Source: Morganella sibonii
Lineage (GTDB): Bacteria; Pseudomonadota; Gammaproteobacteria; Enterobacterales; Enterobacteriaceae
Assembly (NCBI RefSeq): GCF_040560245.1
Contig: NZ_JAKMWP010000003.1
Direction: 5' to 3' (one strand)
DNA length: 64,000 bases
Position numbers and translations under genes: made by a program. Every line of letters starts with the position of its first letter. Position 1 is the stretch's first letter. The notes beneath the pieces are model-generated. The model was not told where the DNA came from and searched no databases. It saw only the letters and a list, made by a program, of their open reading frames with translations. Below are positions 9,358 to 17,797 of the stretch, piece by piece.

Positions 9358-10569
9358 CTATTGATTTTGTTCCGCAATAGTCACGGAAGTACGTGAAGAG
9401 CGGCGCTGGATAATATAACCGCCGATAGTCAGCACCACGGTTGCAGCCATCACAGCGGTGGTGGAGAGCAGTGGTTCGTGCATCAGCGCAGAGACCAGGA
9501 AACTGATCGCGGAGCATAAACCGAGCTGAATCGCATTCTGTAATGCCGCCGCTTTACCGCTGTGTTCCGGGTAAACCGCCAGGGCGTTGGATACCGCAAT
9601 CGGGTAAGACGCACCGTTCATTGCTGCCATAAAGCAGAATGGGATCAGAATCGCCACCAGTGACGGGTTACTGAATTTTGCCATGGCATACAGACCCACC
9701 ATGCTGACGGCATAACCGGCCAGCAGGAACGGCAGCAGTGTTTTACCGTTAATCCGTGACAGCAGGGCACGGCAACCGTAGCCGCCGACCATAAAGGCGA
9801 TGGTCTGCGGGATATAGCTCAGGCCGATATCATTCGGGTTATAACCCATATCGCGCAGGATAAACGGTGAGCCGGTCAGCCAGGCAAAGAAACCGGCACT
9901 GCATGCGGCGTAAATCAGTACGTTACCGCTGTATACCGGCGATTTCAGCAGACGGAAAAATGAGATTTTCTGTTTTTCTGTTTTGGCAGTATCCGGCGTG
10001 ATGTGATGTTTTTCTTTCAGCATCAGAGTCGGGATCAGCACCAGCAGCGTGATGCCGCCGAGCACGAGGAAAATTTCGTGCCAGCCGCCGTGATTGAGCA
10101 GCCACGCGCCGAGTAACGGTGCCAGCGCCGGAGAAAGTGCCACCAGCGGCATAATCGCGGCAAAAATACGCTGTGCGCGGTGATCATCATAACGGTCGAT
10201 AACCAGCGCCTGCCAGGTGACCGCCGCAGAGCAGACACTCACGGCCTGTACAAAGCGGAGTAATAATAATTGTGCCGGGGTGGTTACCCAGATCATTGCC
10301 AGACAGCTCAGGGCAAACAGCCCGAGGCCCATCAGCAGAACCGGTTTACGGCCGATTTTATCGGAGAGCGGTCCCCATAACAGCTGGCCGATGGCAAAAC
10401 CGACCAGGAAAATACTCAGACTGGCGCTGATAGCGCTGGCAGTGGAGTTCAGTGATTCCTGCATCATACCGAATGCAGGCAGATACATATCAATCGCAAG
10501 GTAACCCAGCATGCTGAGCCCGGCGAGATAAAAAAGAAAGCCGCGGGAAGGCGATGTGTTGACTGTCAC
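9358..10569 (-). CDS. punC: Purine nucleoside MFS transporter PunC
   Basis: Inner-membrane protein of the Bcr/CflA branch of the major facilitator superfamily, 403 residues with 12 likely membrane helices and the MFS loop motif GPLSDKIGRKPVL between helices 2 and 3. It corresponds to E. coli YdhC, renamed PunC for purine nucleoside (adenosine) uptake. The name rests on the punC/punR divergent pair beside purR and cfa, which is preserved here. Confidence 0.88.
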   Translation of the reverse strand: MTVNTSPSRGFLFYLAGLSMLGYLAIDMYLPAFGMMQESLNSTASAISASLSIFLVGFAIGQLLWGPLSDKIGRKPVLLMGLGLFALSCLAMIWVTTPAQLLLLRFVQAVSVCSAAVTWQALVIDRYDDHRAQRIFAAIMPLVALSPALAPLLGAWLLNHGGWHEIFLVLGGITLLVLIPTLMLKEKHHITPDTAKTEKQKISFFRLLKSPVYSGNVLIYAACSAGFFAWLTGSPFILRDMGYNPNDIGLSYIPQTIAFMVGGYGCRALLSRINGKTLLPFLLAGYAVSMVGLYAMAKFSNPSLVAILIPFCFMAAMNGASYPIAVSNALAVYPEHSGKAAALQNAIQLGLCSAISFLVSALMHEPLLSTTAVMAATVVLTIGGYIIQRRSSRTSVTIAEQNQ

Positions 10570-10690
10570 AGAAAAATACCTGAATGTTAAATAAGTGTAA
10601 TGCGTGAGTTGTTATTTTAACTATTCGAGTTTTTCTTTGTAAAACGTTATTATTTGCACATTGCTGTGAAATTTTTTGAAAGGAAGGATT

Positions 10691-11593
10691 ATGTGGTCAG
10701 AATATACACTGGATGTGGTGGATGCGGTAGCACGGACCGGTAGTTTCAGTGCGGCGGCAGAGGAACTGCACCGGGTGCCTTCCGCTATCAGCTACAGCGT
10801 GCGCCAGCTGGAAGAGTGGCTGGCGGTTCCGCTGTTTGAACGGCGTCACCGGGATGTTGAACTGACACCTGCCGGTGTGCTGTTTGTCAAAGAAGCGCGT
10901 GATGTCATCAAAAAAATGAAATCCACACGTCACCAGTGCCAGATGATTGCCAACGGCTGGCGCGGACAGTTCAGTATTGCTGTTGACTGTATCGTAAAAC
11001 CGGAACGGATAACGCGACTTCTGCTGGATTTTTATCATCATTTTCCGGATATCGAATTGTATATTTATCCGGAGGTGTTTAACGGTGTGTGGGATGCGCT
11101 GGTGGACAGACGGGTGGATGTGGCTATCGGTGCGACACGCGCATCCCCTATCGGCGAGCGTTACAACTTCCGTGATATGGGATTTTTGCCGTGGCGTGCG
11201 GTGGTCAGCCCTGCACATCCGCTGGCATCTGCCGGTCATATTCTGACCAATGAGGAGATGGTGCCGTACCCGAGCTTATGTCTGGAAGATACCTCTCGTT
11301 CCCTGCCGAAACGCGATACCTGGGCACTGGATAATCAGCGCCGTCTGGTGGTACCGGACTGGGATCGCGGGATTGCCTGCGTGGAAGCCGGTCTGTGTGC
11401 GGCGATGATGCCCGCACACCGTGCAGACCCGCTGATTGCGCAAGGCCGGCTGACAGCACTGAAGATAGAACAGCCGCTGCCGGACAGCCCGTGCTGCATC
11501 ACCTGGGTGGATAAGGATACTTCACCGGCACTGAGCTGGCTGCTTGACTATCTCGGAGACAGCGAAACACTCAATGCCGAATGGCTGAGATGA
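10691..11593 (+). CDS. punR: LysR-type regulator PunR
   Basis: Transcription factor with an N-terminal winged helix-turn-helix (ARTGSFSAAAEELHRVPSAI, residues about 14-33) and a LysR ligand-binding domain. It corresponds to E. coli YdhB/PunR, the activator of the divergent punC. The start at 10691 is preceded by GGAAGG with proper spacing and gives 300 residues beginning MWSEYTL; an earlier ATG at 10676 lacks support. It converges on purR with only 3 bases between the stop codons. Confidence 0.9.
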   Translation: MWSEYTLDVVDAVARTGSFSAAAEELHRVPSAISYSVRQLEEWLAVPLFERRHRDVELTPAGVLFVKEARDVIKKMKSTRHQCQMIANGWRGQFSIAVDCIVKPERITRLLLDFYHHFPDIELYIYPEVFNGVWDALVDRRVDVAIGATRASPIGERYNFRDMGFLPWRAVVSPAHPLASAGHILTNEEMVPYPSLCLEDTSRSLPKRDTWALDNQRRLVVPDWDRGIACVEAGLCAAMMPAHRADPLIAQGRLTALKIEQPLPDSPCCITWVDKDTSPALSWLLDYLGDSETLNAEWLR

Positions 11594-11596
11594 TCG

Positions 11597-12622
11597 TCAG
11601 CGGCGGTAGTCGATAAACGGACCATCCGCCACGGAGCGGCGTTCGACAAGACGCGGATGCACCTCAATAGTCTGCGCATCTTCGCGTTTGTTGACGATAC
11701 GGTCGAGCAGCATGGTCAGCGCCATCTGTCCCAGACGCTCTTTCGGCTGATGGATGGTCGTCAGGGCAGGTGTGAAGTAGCGGGCGTTGCGGATATTGTC
11801 ATACCCGATCACAGAAATATCCTGCGGTACACGCAGTCCCAGTTCATCGGCGGCACAAATTGCGCCCATGGCCATGGCATCACCACCGCAGAATACCGCG
11901 GTCGGCCGCTGTTTACCGGACAAAATTTGTGTCATCGCCCGGTAGCCGGAATCCGGTTCGAAATCACCCTGGACGACCCATTCATCACGCACAGTAATTC
12001 CGGCTTCTTTCATTGCCTTACTGAATCCTTCCAGACGGTTGCCGCCGGTGTTCCGCTCAAGCGGCCCCGGAATGACCGCGATATCGCGGTGACCGCGTTC
12101 AATCAGGTAACGTCCGGCGAGATAACCGCCGTGCAGGGCGTTATCGATAATCGCATCGGTGAAATCCCCGCGCGCTTTGCCCCAGTCCATCACCACCATC
12201 GGAATATTGCGGTAGCCTTCCAGCATGGTAATAAGCTTATCCGGGTACTCCGAACACATGACCAGCAGACCATCGACACGCTTTTGTGCCAGCATCGCCA
12301 GATAGGCTTTCTGCTTGTCAGGATTATTATGTGAGTTGCACAGCACCAGGGTATAACCTTTGCTGTAGCAGCTGTTTTCCACCGCCTCAATCACTTCCGC
12401 GAAATACGGGGCTTCACTGGAGGTGGCCAGCAGACCAATGGATTTGGTGTTATTGACTTTCAGACTGCGCGCCACGGCGCTCGGTGAATAGTGCAGTTCT
12501 TTGATTGCAGCCCAGACAGCCGCCTTCGTTTCTTCCGCAACGAAACGGGTATTATTAATGACATGGGAGACGGTTGTGGTGGAGACGCCCGAGCGCTTAG
12601 CCACATCTTTAATCGTTGCCAT
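11597..12622 (-). CDS. purR: Purine repressor PurR
   Basis: LacI-family repressor that binds hypoxanthine or guanine and shuts off purine synthesis genes. The 341 residues hold an N-terminal helix-turn-helix (ATIKDVAKRSGVSTTTVSHV), a hinge helix (SPSAVARSLKVN) and a periplasmic-binding-protein-like core; the length equals that of E. coli. It stands beside the purine transporter pair punR/punC. Confidence 0.98.
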   Translation of the reverse strand: MATIKDVAKRSGVSTTTVSHVINNTRFVAEETKAAVWAAIKELHYSPSAVARSLKVNNTKSIGLLATSSEAPYFAEVIEAVENSCYSKGYTLVLCNSHNNPDKQKAYLAMLAQKRVDGLLVMCSEYPDKLITMLEGYRNIPMVVMDWGKARGDFTDAIIDNALHGGYLAGRYLIERGHRDIAVIPGPLERNTGGNRLEGFSKAMKEAGITVRDEWVVQGDFEPDSGYRAMTQILSGKQRPTAVFCGGDAMAMGAICAADELGLRVPQDISVIGYDNIRNARYFTPALTTIHQPKERLGQMALTMLLDRIVNKREDAQTIEVHPRLVERRSVADGPFIDYRR

Positions 12623-12898
12623 GATGAAAACAACTCCTGACCTGCCGGTCTGTATTTTATTATTCGGTTAATCGATTGCTATTATAGTGCCATTATGCAG
12701 TAACAATAGAAAAATTTCTGTAAAAACAGGCATTGTTGTCTGATCCGGGTCAAAAGTAAAAAATATTACCTGTGCTATGGTTATTGATATGGTCAGCTAT
12801 TCGGGTTTTCCGGTCAGACCATCCGTTTTAATTATTTTGATGATTCAGGATGTCAGGTAGTCATCATTGGTCACTAAGCAGCTATTTTGGAGATAAGA

Positions 12899-12982
12899 AT
12901 GGATACAGATCTGAAATATGGTTTGTCAACAGCGGTTGCAGCACTGGTTATGATCGTACTGTTTTCAATAATGCTTTTCTGA
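12899..12982 (+). CDS. ynhF: YnhF-like small membrane protein
   Basis: A 27-codon ORF, below the usual cut-off, encoding MDTDLKYGLSTAVAALV and a hydrophobic tail that can form one membrane helix. It has a GGAG ribosome site 6 bases upstream and its own terminator. E. coli YnhF is a 29-residue inner-membrane protein beginning MSTDLKFSL and lies between purR and sodB, so both sequence start and position agree. Its function is unknown in E. coli as well. Confidence 0.82.
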   Translation: MDTDLKYGLSTAVAALVMIVLFSIMLF

Positions 12983-13000
12983 TATACCCCATACAGTACA

Positions 13001-13027
13001 AAAGGGCGGAAAATTCCGCCCTTTTTT
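13001..13027. terminator. Bidirectional terminator between ynhF and sodB
   Basis: An AAAGGGCGGAA/TTCCGCCCTTT stem with a T run on the plus strand and an A run on the other side. Confidence 0.85.
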
Positions 13028-13035
13028 GATCGACT

Positions 13036-13080
13036 GTTTTTAATCAACAGTTTTTGAATAACTGTTTTTGAATAACAGTC
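13036..13080. repeat. Three-copy 14-bp tandem repeat after sodB
   Basis: Units at 13036, 13050 and 13064 read GTTTTTAATCAACA, GTTTTTGAATAACT and GTTTTTGAATAACA, with a partial unit at 13078. It lies in the 3' untranslated region of sodB. Confidence 0.8.
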
Positions 13081-13093
13081 TTTTGTTCCCGGA

Positions 13094-13672
13094 TTACGCC
13101 AGGTTTTCTTCCGCAAATTTCCAGTTCACTAATGCCCAGAAGTTTTCCAGGTATTTAGGACGGGCATTACGGTAGTCGATATAATAAGCATGTTCCCAGA
13201 CATCGACGGTTAAGATTGGTTTATCGTTACCGCTGACCGGGGTTGCCGCGTTAGAGGTATTCACGATAGCCAGGCTGCCGTCTGCTTTTTTCACCAGCCA
13301 TGTCCAGCCGGCACCGAAGTTTTTCACTGCGGCATCGGTAAACTGCTGTTTAAATTCAGCAAATGAACCGAATGTGCTGTTAATGGCGTCAGCGATTTTA
13401 CCGGTCGGCTCGCCACCGGCGTTTGGTGCCAGGCAATGCCAGTAGAACGTGTGGTTCCAGACCTGGGCGGCATTATTGAAGATACCGGCATCAGAGGTTT
13501 TGATAATCTCTTCCAGTGACTTATCTTCAAATGCGGTGCCTTTGATCAGGTTATTCAGATTAACCACATAGGTGTTGTGGTGTTTACCGTAGTGGTATTC
13601 CAGTGTTTCTTCAGAAATATGTGGCTCTAATGCATTTTTTGCATAAGGCAGTGCAGGTAATTCAAACGACAT
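13094..13672 (-). CDS. sodB: Iron superoxide dismutase SodB
   Basis: Cytoplasmic Fe-type superoxide dismutase of 192 residues. Metal ligands are the histidine in YGKHHNTY (about residue 27), the one in QVWNHTFYW (about 74), and the Asp and His in DVWEHAYY (about 157-161). The glutamine in AAQVWNH marks the Fe rather than the Mn enzyme. A strong ribosome site AAGGAG precedes the ATG. In E. coli sodB is a target of the sRNAs RyhB and FnrS; an fnrS gene is present in this window. Confidence 0.97.
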   Translation of the reverse strand: MSFELPALPYAKNALEPHISEETLEYHYGKHHNTYVVNLNNLIKGTAFEDKSLEEIIKTSDAGIFNNAAQVWNHTFYWHCLAPNAGGEPTGKIADAINSTFGSFAEFKQQFTDAAVKNFGAGWTWLVKKADGSLAIVNTSNAATPVSGNDKPILTVDVWEHAYYIDYRNARPKYLENFWALVNWKFAEENLA

Positions 13673-13796
13673 TGCATTCTCCTTGTTAAGGTTGAGTCAG
13701 TAACCTCATCACAGATGGATTACTGTTATTATTCTGCGAATTATCTTAACAAGTTTTGTCATAAAAAACAGCGTGAAATACCATGGATGATATTAT

Positions 13797-13904
13797 TCAC
13801 ATGGTGAAAGATAAAATTGCCCACAGGATGATATCTGTCACGATAAAAGCGATTAGCAGGGTGTACAGCTTATGACAGCAGATCCAGTTATAGAGTCGTT
13901 TCAT
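13797..13904 (-). CDS. Possible 35-residue small membrane protein
   Basis: A short ORF upstream of sodB on the same strand, encoding MKRLYNWICCHKLYTLL and a hydrophobic C-terminal half (IAFIVTDIILWAILSF), giving a basic N-terminus and one likely membrane helix. A GGAG ribosome site is 8 bases before the ATG. I do not recognise a family. Size and charge pattern resemble known enterobacterial small inner-membrane proteins and also type I toxins; no antitoxin RNA was identified. Confidence 0.5.
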   Translation of the reverse strand: MKRLYNWICCHKLYTLLIAFIVTDIILWAILSFTM

Positions 13905-14062
13905 TCTGTTTTCTCCGTATGACTGCGGAATTATAAATATAACGGATTTACGGGCCGAAATCCGGGCAAACTGAGTAATTTATACCGGAAACGTGACTAC
14001 AGCTGTTGTTTGTCAATCGCCGGAAGACCCTTTACAATTCCCGCTATGACGAAAGGACAATA

Positions 14063-14380
14063 ATGATCATTATGCTGGCAGATTATATTTTTCGTGCAAT
14101 ACAAAACGATACTGATTGTGACGTTATTTGCGATCATTCTCAGAAAGATGAACCGGCTGAAGTGCTCAGGCGTGTCCGCCGGTGGCAGTTCCGGGACGGT
14201 ATTGAGCTGATGTGCAGTGAAGAGACAGAAACTGCGGTACAGACAGGGGATGAACAGTGCCCGGAGCAATGGATAGTCTGGTCTGTCACCGGAGATACAG
14301 AAAAAAAAGTATCACCGCAGCATAAAGAATTTTTCAGTCTGTGCCAGCAGCGCTATTGGCTGAAAATACAGATGGCCTGA
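14063..14380 (+). CDS. Hypothetical protein, 105 residues
   Basis: I do not recognise this acidic cytoplasmic protein. The start at 14063 has AAAGGA 6 bases upstream; a second ATG at 14072 is also possible, and an upstream one at 14006 gives a poor N-terminus. It has no signal peptide, membrane segment or clear motif. It lies 71 bases before the DUF2058 gene, in the same direction. A minus-strand ORF over the same bases (13997-14269) seems a shadow. Confidence 0.6.
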   Translation: MIIMLADYIFRAIQNDTDCDVICDHSQKDEPAEVLRRVRRWQFRDGIELMCSEETETAVQTGDEQCPEQWIVWSVTGDTEKKVSPQHKEFFSLCQQRYWLKIQMA

Positions 14381-14451
14381 TGTGCCGGATACAATCCTGA
14401 AAATTACCGGTATAATTACCCGTAATTATTAAACTGATTCAGAAAAAGAAT

Positions 14452-14991
14452 ATGACAAAACTCACGTTGCAGGAACAAATGCTGAAAGCCGGATTGGTGA
14501 CCAGCAAAAAAATGGACAAAGTCCGCAGAACGGCAAAAAAATCCCGTGTTCAGGCCCGCGAAGCCAGAGAAGCGGTGGAAGAAAATAAAAAAGCGCAGCT
14601 TGAGCGCGATAAACAGCTGAGTGAGCAGCAAAAACAGGCTGTCTTATCCAGAGAATATAAAGCACAGGTGAAACAGCTGATTGAAATGAACCGGATCATT
14701 ATTTCAAAAGGCAGTATTGATTTTAATTTCACCGACAGCAATGTGATCAAAAGTATCACTGTAGATAAAACCACCCAGTCTCAGCTGATCAGCGGTCGTC
14801 TGGCCATTGCCCGGTTAAGCACAGAAAACAGCGGCGTCAGTGAATATGCCATTATTCCGGCGGTTGTTGCGGATAAAATCACACAACGCGATACGGAAAG
14901 CATTGTCCTGAATAATGTGCTGGCACAGGATGAAACGGATGAAGATGATCCGTATGCTGATTTTAAAATCCCGGATGATTTGATGTGGTAA
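14452..14991 (+). CDS. yaiL: YaiL-like DUF2058 nucleoprotein
   Basis: A 179-residue protein of the DUF2058 family (E. coli YaiL, described as a nucleoprotein or polynucleotide-associated enzyme). The N-terminus MTKLTLQEQMLKAGLV is typical. Residues 25-70 are a highly charged helical stretch rich in Lys, Arg, Glu and Gln, likely a coiled coil; the C-terminus is acidic. The role is not established. Confidence 0.85.
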   Translation: MTKLTLQEQMLKAGLVTSKKMDKVRRTAKKSRVQAREAREAVEENKKAQLERDKQLSEQQKQAVLSREYKAQVKQLIEMNRIIISKGSIDFNFTDSNVIKSITVDKTTQSQLISGRLAIARLSTENSGVSEYAIIPAVVADKITQRDTESIVLNNVLAQDETDEDDPYADFKIPDDLMW

Positions 14992-15015
14992 TCCGCAGTG
15001 GCCTGCGTTCCCTGT

Positions 15016-15714
15016 TCAGAACGGGCAGGGACTGCGGGCAATGACCGGTTCGCCGCTGACCGGATGGACAAAATCCAGTTCACCGGCGTGCAGCATCAGC
15101 CGCGGAATATTCCCGGTGCCCGGTAACTCTTTCCCGCCGTAGAGATCGCATCCTAAAATCGGATGGCCCAGATACTGACAATGGATACGGAGCTGATGCG
15201 TGCGGCCGGTTTCAGGTGTCAGTTTCACCCGGGTGACCGGCAGAGACATCCCGTCTTCTGTTTTATAATAAAAACGGTCAGTCACCTGATAATGTGAACG
15301 GGCCGGTTTTCCCCGGACAGCACATATCGTCATGCGCGGGAACAGTGCCGGATCTTTGGCAATCGCCGTATCAATCATTCCCTCATTGTTACTCAGATGC
15401 CCGCACAGCAGGGCGCTGTAGCCTTTCTGCACTGTACGCTGACTGAACTGACGGCAAAGTGCGGCATTAATTTCTTTATTGCAGGCAACCACCAGCAGCC
15501 CGGACGTACCGAAATCCAGCCGGTGCACCAGGGCACAGCCGGGAAACAGCTGTACCAGCCGGTAATGTACAGAATCCAGATTTTGCGGATTTTTCCCCGA
15601 AAGACTGAGCAGCCCGGCGGGTTTGTTAATCAGCAGCAGGTGTTCATCCTGATACAAAATATCAATCTGCTCCGGGCATGGCGGGGCAATAAAGGTATCG
15701 GTAATGTCAGACAT
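15016..15714 (-). CDS. RluA-family RNA pseudouridine synthase
   Basis: Enzyme that isomerises uridine to pseudouridine in rRNA or tRNA. It has the catalytic motif HRLDFGTSGLLVV, whose aspartate is the nucleophile, and the later RTHQLRIH motif of the family. It resembles E. coli RluA at the N-terminus (ILYQDEHLLLINKPAGLLSL), but I cannot tell which RNA site it modifies. The start is uncertain: the ATG at 15714 gives 232 residues, the one at 15777 gives 253, and neither has a strong ribosome site. Confidence 0.85.
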   Translation of the reverse strand: MSDITDTFIAPPCPEQIDILYQDEHLLLINKPAGLLSLSGKNPQNLDSVHYRLVQLFPGCALVHRLDFGTSGLLVVACNKEINAALCRQFSQRTVQKGYSALLCGHLSNNEGMIDTAIAKDPALFPRMTICAVRGKPARSHYQVTDRFYYKTEDGMSLPVTRVKLTPETGRTHQLRIHCQYLGHPILGCDLYGGKELPGTGNIPRLMLHAGELDFVHPVSGEPVIARSPCPF

Positions 15715-15855
15715 CGGGCTATCCGGGTAAAAAGCGGAAAGGGATGATAACGAATTTTCAGTGCGGTGGCGAATCATGTTGTCCGGATATCCTATTGCGT
15801 AATTTTACGGAATGATCCACGCTGATCGCAAGTATTAATACGCAGAGGTTGTGCT

Positions 15856-16290
15856 ATGCGCAGATTCACACAGGTATGCCATGCAGTACTGTTAATAACC
15901 GGACTTTTAGCGGTGCCGGTATCGTCTTATGCGGACCGGGATCATGATAAAAGACACGGTCACCGGCATGAGCATAATCATGGTCATTATAAGAACAGAG
16001 ATAACCATTACCGTAAGTACAAAAAAGATCTGACTTACGCACAGGCACGCTGGCTGGCGTCAGAAAACGGATTAATCGGCTATCACGCGCTGCCGCCGGG
16101 GATTGCGAAAAACCTCGCCAGAGGAAAACCGCTCCCTCCGGGGATTGCAAAACGCGCGGTACCTGGGCACATGCGTGACCGGCTGCCGCAGTATCCGGGC
16201 TATGAGTGGAAAATAGCCGGTGATGATTTAGTGCTTATTGCACTGAGCACCGCGGTGATGACCTACATTATTAATGATGTTTTTGAGTAG
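15856..16290 (+). CDS. CigR-like exported protein
   Basis: A 144-residue protein with a signal peptide (cleavage likely after SSYA near residue 26), a His- and Lys-rich stretch (residues about 28-57) and two copies of LPPGIAK, at about residues 77 and 92. This layout resembles the RcnB/CigR group; Salmonella CigR is an anti-virulence inner-membrane protein. The His-rich part could bind metal, which is inference. A C-terminal hydrophobic segment (LVLIALSTAVMTYII) may anchor it. Confidence 0.7.
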   Translation: MRRFTQVCHAVLLITGLLAVPVSSYADRDHDKRHGHRHEHNHGHYKNRDNHYRKYKKDLTYAQARWLASENGLIGYHALPPGIAKNLARGKPLPPGIAKRAVPGHMRDRLPQYPGYEWKIAGDDLVLIALSTAVMTYIINDVFE

Positions 16291-16319
16291 TCGTTTTTGA
16301 GCAGTATTTTTTGAGTAGT
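16280..16319. repeat. Three-copy 14-bp tandem repeat at the CigR-like stop
   Basis: Three copies of TTTTTGAGYAGT at 16280, 16294 and 16308, each separated by two bases. The stop codon of the CigR-like gene lies in the first copy. Confidence 0.85.
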
Positions 16320-16325
16320 AATATA

Positions 16326-16349
16326 ACGTCCCGCAAACCGGCGGGACGT
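16326..16349. terminator. Hairpin between the CigR-like gene and rhtB
   Basis: A perfect ACGTCCCGC/GCGGGACGT stem between converging genes. The T tract is weak on either side, so termination is likely but not certain. Confidence 0.6.
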
Positions 16350-16357
16350 ATTTCTGC

Positions 16358-16978
16358 TCAGGCAGGACGGGTAAAGGCGAGCAGAGCACCGACCAGCATA
16401 AATAATGACCCGAACACTTTATTCATTGCACGGGTCTGTTCCGGGCTTTTGATAAATACAGCAATTTTACGTGCCAGCACGGCATAGCCGGTCATAACAA
16501 TAGTATCAGCAATAACAGAGGTTATTCCCAATATCAGATACTGTATCAGTTGCGGCTGATGGGGAATAATAAACTGCGGAAACAACGCTGCGAGAAAGAC
16601 AATGCTTTTGGGATTCGAAATATTCACCAGCACGCTATTCTGATACAGCTTTTTGCGTGACTGTGTTGCTGTCAGTGTGTTGAGCGCAATAGTCCCTGCC
16701 GCCCGCCACTGGCAGACGCCCAGCCAGATAAGATAGGCCGCCCCGGCCCATTTCAGTATTTCAAATGCAAGAACTGACTGTGACAGCAATGTGCCCAGCC
16801 CGACACCGACCAGAATAATCAGCAGCGATAACCCTGTCTGTAATCCGGCAATGGCCGCGGCTGCTCCCCGGTAACCGTGATTGACAGACGTTGTCATGCT
16901 GTTAATCGCCCCCGAGCCGGGGGACAGACTGACAATAACGGACGTCATCAGATAGGCAAACCACCACTCAAAGGTCAT
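16358..16978 (-). CDS. rhtB: Homoserine/homoserine lactone exporter RhtB
   Basis: Inner-membrane exporter of the LysE/RhtB family, 206 residues with about six hydrophobic segments. The N-terminus TFEWWFAYLMTSVIVSLSPG with the family motif SPGSGA, and the C-terminus KVFGSLFMLVGALLA, closely match E. coli RhtB, which exports homoserine, its lactone and threonine. Position beside grxD is not that of E. coli rhtB. Confidence 0.9.
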   Translation of the reverse strand: MTFEWWFAYLMTSVIVSLSPGSGAINSMTTSVNHGYRGAAAAIAGLQTGLSLLIILVGVGLGTLLSQSVLAFEILKWAGAAYLIWLGVCQWRAAGTIALNTLTATQSRKKLYQNSVLVNISNPKSIVFLAALFPQFIIPHQPQLIQYLILGITSVIADTIVMTGYAVLARKIAVFIKSPEQTRAMNKVFGSLFMLVGALLAFTRPA

Positions 16979-17081
16979 TTCGGGCTCATCAGATTATTAA
17001 CAGAAAAAGAATATCCGGATTATGGCATTGTCGGGTGAAGTAAAAAATGATGAACGTCTTGTTTTCAGGAGGAAAATACGG

Positions 17082-17189
17082 GTGATGATGGGTTTAACGC
17101 CGTATTTTCTCTGTTTTGCTTTTGTGCGGCACCCGGATGGTGCGCAGGTCCGTTTTACCGCAGCTGCCGGTCTGTATTTATCTGAGTGA
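17082..17189 (+). CDS. Possible 35-codon ORF upstream of grxD
   Basis: In the 339-base region between rhtB and grxD there is a short ORF starting GTG ATG ATG, 9 bases after a perfect AGGAGG. It would encode a mildly hydrophobic peptide starting MMGLTPYFLCFAFV. The ribosome site is the only support. I see nothing else in this region beyond the rhtB and grxD promoters. Confidence 0.3.
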   Translation: MMMGLTPYFLCFAFVRHPDGAQVRFTAAAGLYLSE

Positions 17190-17317
17190 TACAGGACAAA
17201 AATACGCCTGACTGATTTTAACAGTATGTTAAAAGCAATACCTCTTTGCAGTGAAAAGTGGTATTCTGCGCGTATGTTAACACCGGTCTAACCGATCTGA
17301 AGTGAAGGACGTTTTAC

Positions 17318-17659
17318 ATGACGACGACTATTGAAAAAATCGAACGCCAGATTAAAGAAAACCCGATTCTGCTGTATATGAAAGGCTCCCCGAAACTGCC
17401 GAGCTGCGGTTTCTCCGCACAGGCGGTACAGGCGCTGGCTGCCTGTGAAGAGCGTTTTGCTTATGTGGATATTCTGCAGAATCCGGATATCCGTGCTGAA
17501 TTACCAAAATACGCTAACTGGCCGACCTTCCCGCAACTGTGGGTTGACGGTGAGCTGGTCGGCGGCTGTGACATCATTATGGAGATGTTCCAGCGCGGTG
17601 AATTACAGACACTGATTAAAGAAACCGCAGCAAAATACCGGACTGAAAACGAAGAATAA
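17318..17659 (+). CDS. grxD: Monothiol glutaredoxin GrxD
   Basis: Glutaredoxin 4, which binds a [2Fe-2S] cluster with glutathione and acts in Fe-S delivery. The monothiol motif CGFS occurs in LPSCGFSAQAV near residue 30, and WPTFPQLWVDGELVGGCDI carries the glutathione-binding loop. Length 113 residues against 115 in E. coli. In E. coli it also lies near sodB and rnt. Confidence 0.97.
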   Translation: MTTTIEKIERQIKENPILLYMKGSPKLPSCGFSAQAVQALAACEERFAYVDILQNPDIRAELPKYANWPTFPQLWVDGELVGGCDIIMEMFQRGELQTLIKETAAKYRTENEE

Positions 17660-17680
17660 TCACGTCCAGTACTATTTATT

Positions 17681-17713
17681 GAAGCCCCGCAGGGTAAACC
17701 TGCGGGGCTTTTG
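17681..17713 (+). terminator. Rho-independent terminator of grxD
   Basis: Stem AAGCCCCGCAGG/CCTGCGGGGCTT with a short T run, 22 bases after the grxD stop. Confidence 0.9.
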
Positions 17714-17797
17714 TCTTTCTGATGGCGGCGAAATGAAAGTTGTTAATGCGGATATTTTTTAGAGTGGCGGTATCGATAACACAAAAAGGACAGAAAA

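Noticed and set aside
13997..14269. Minus-strand ORF of 90 codons opposite the hypothetical gene at 14063
   Set aside because: No ribosome site at its start and overlaps a plus-strand ORF that has one.
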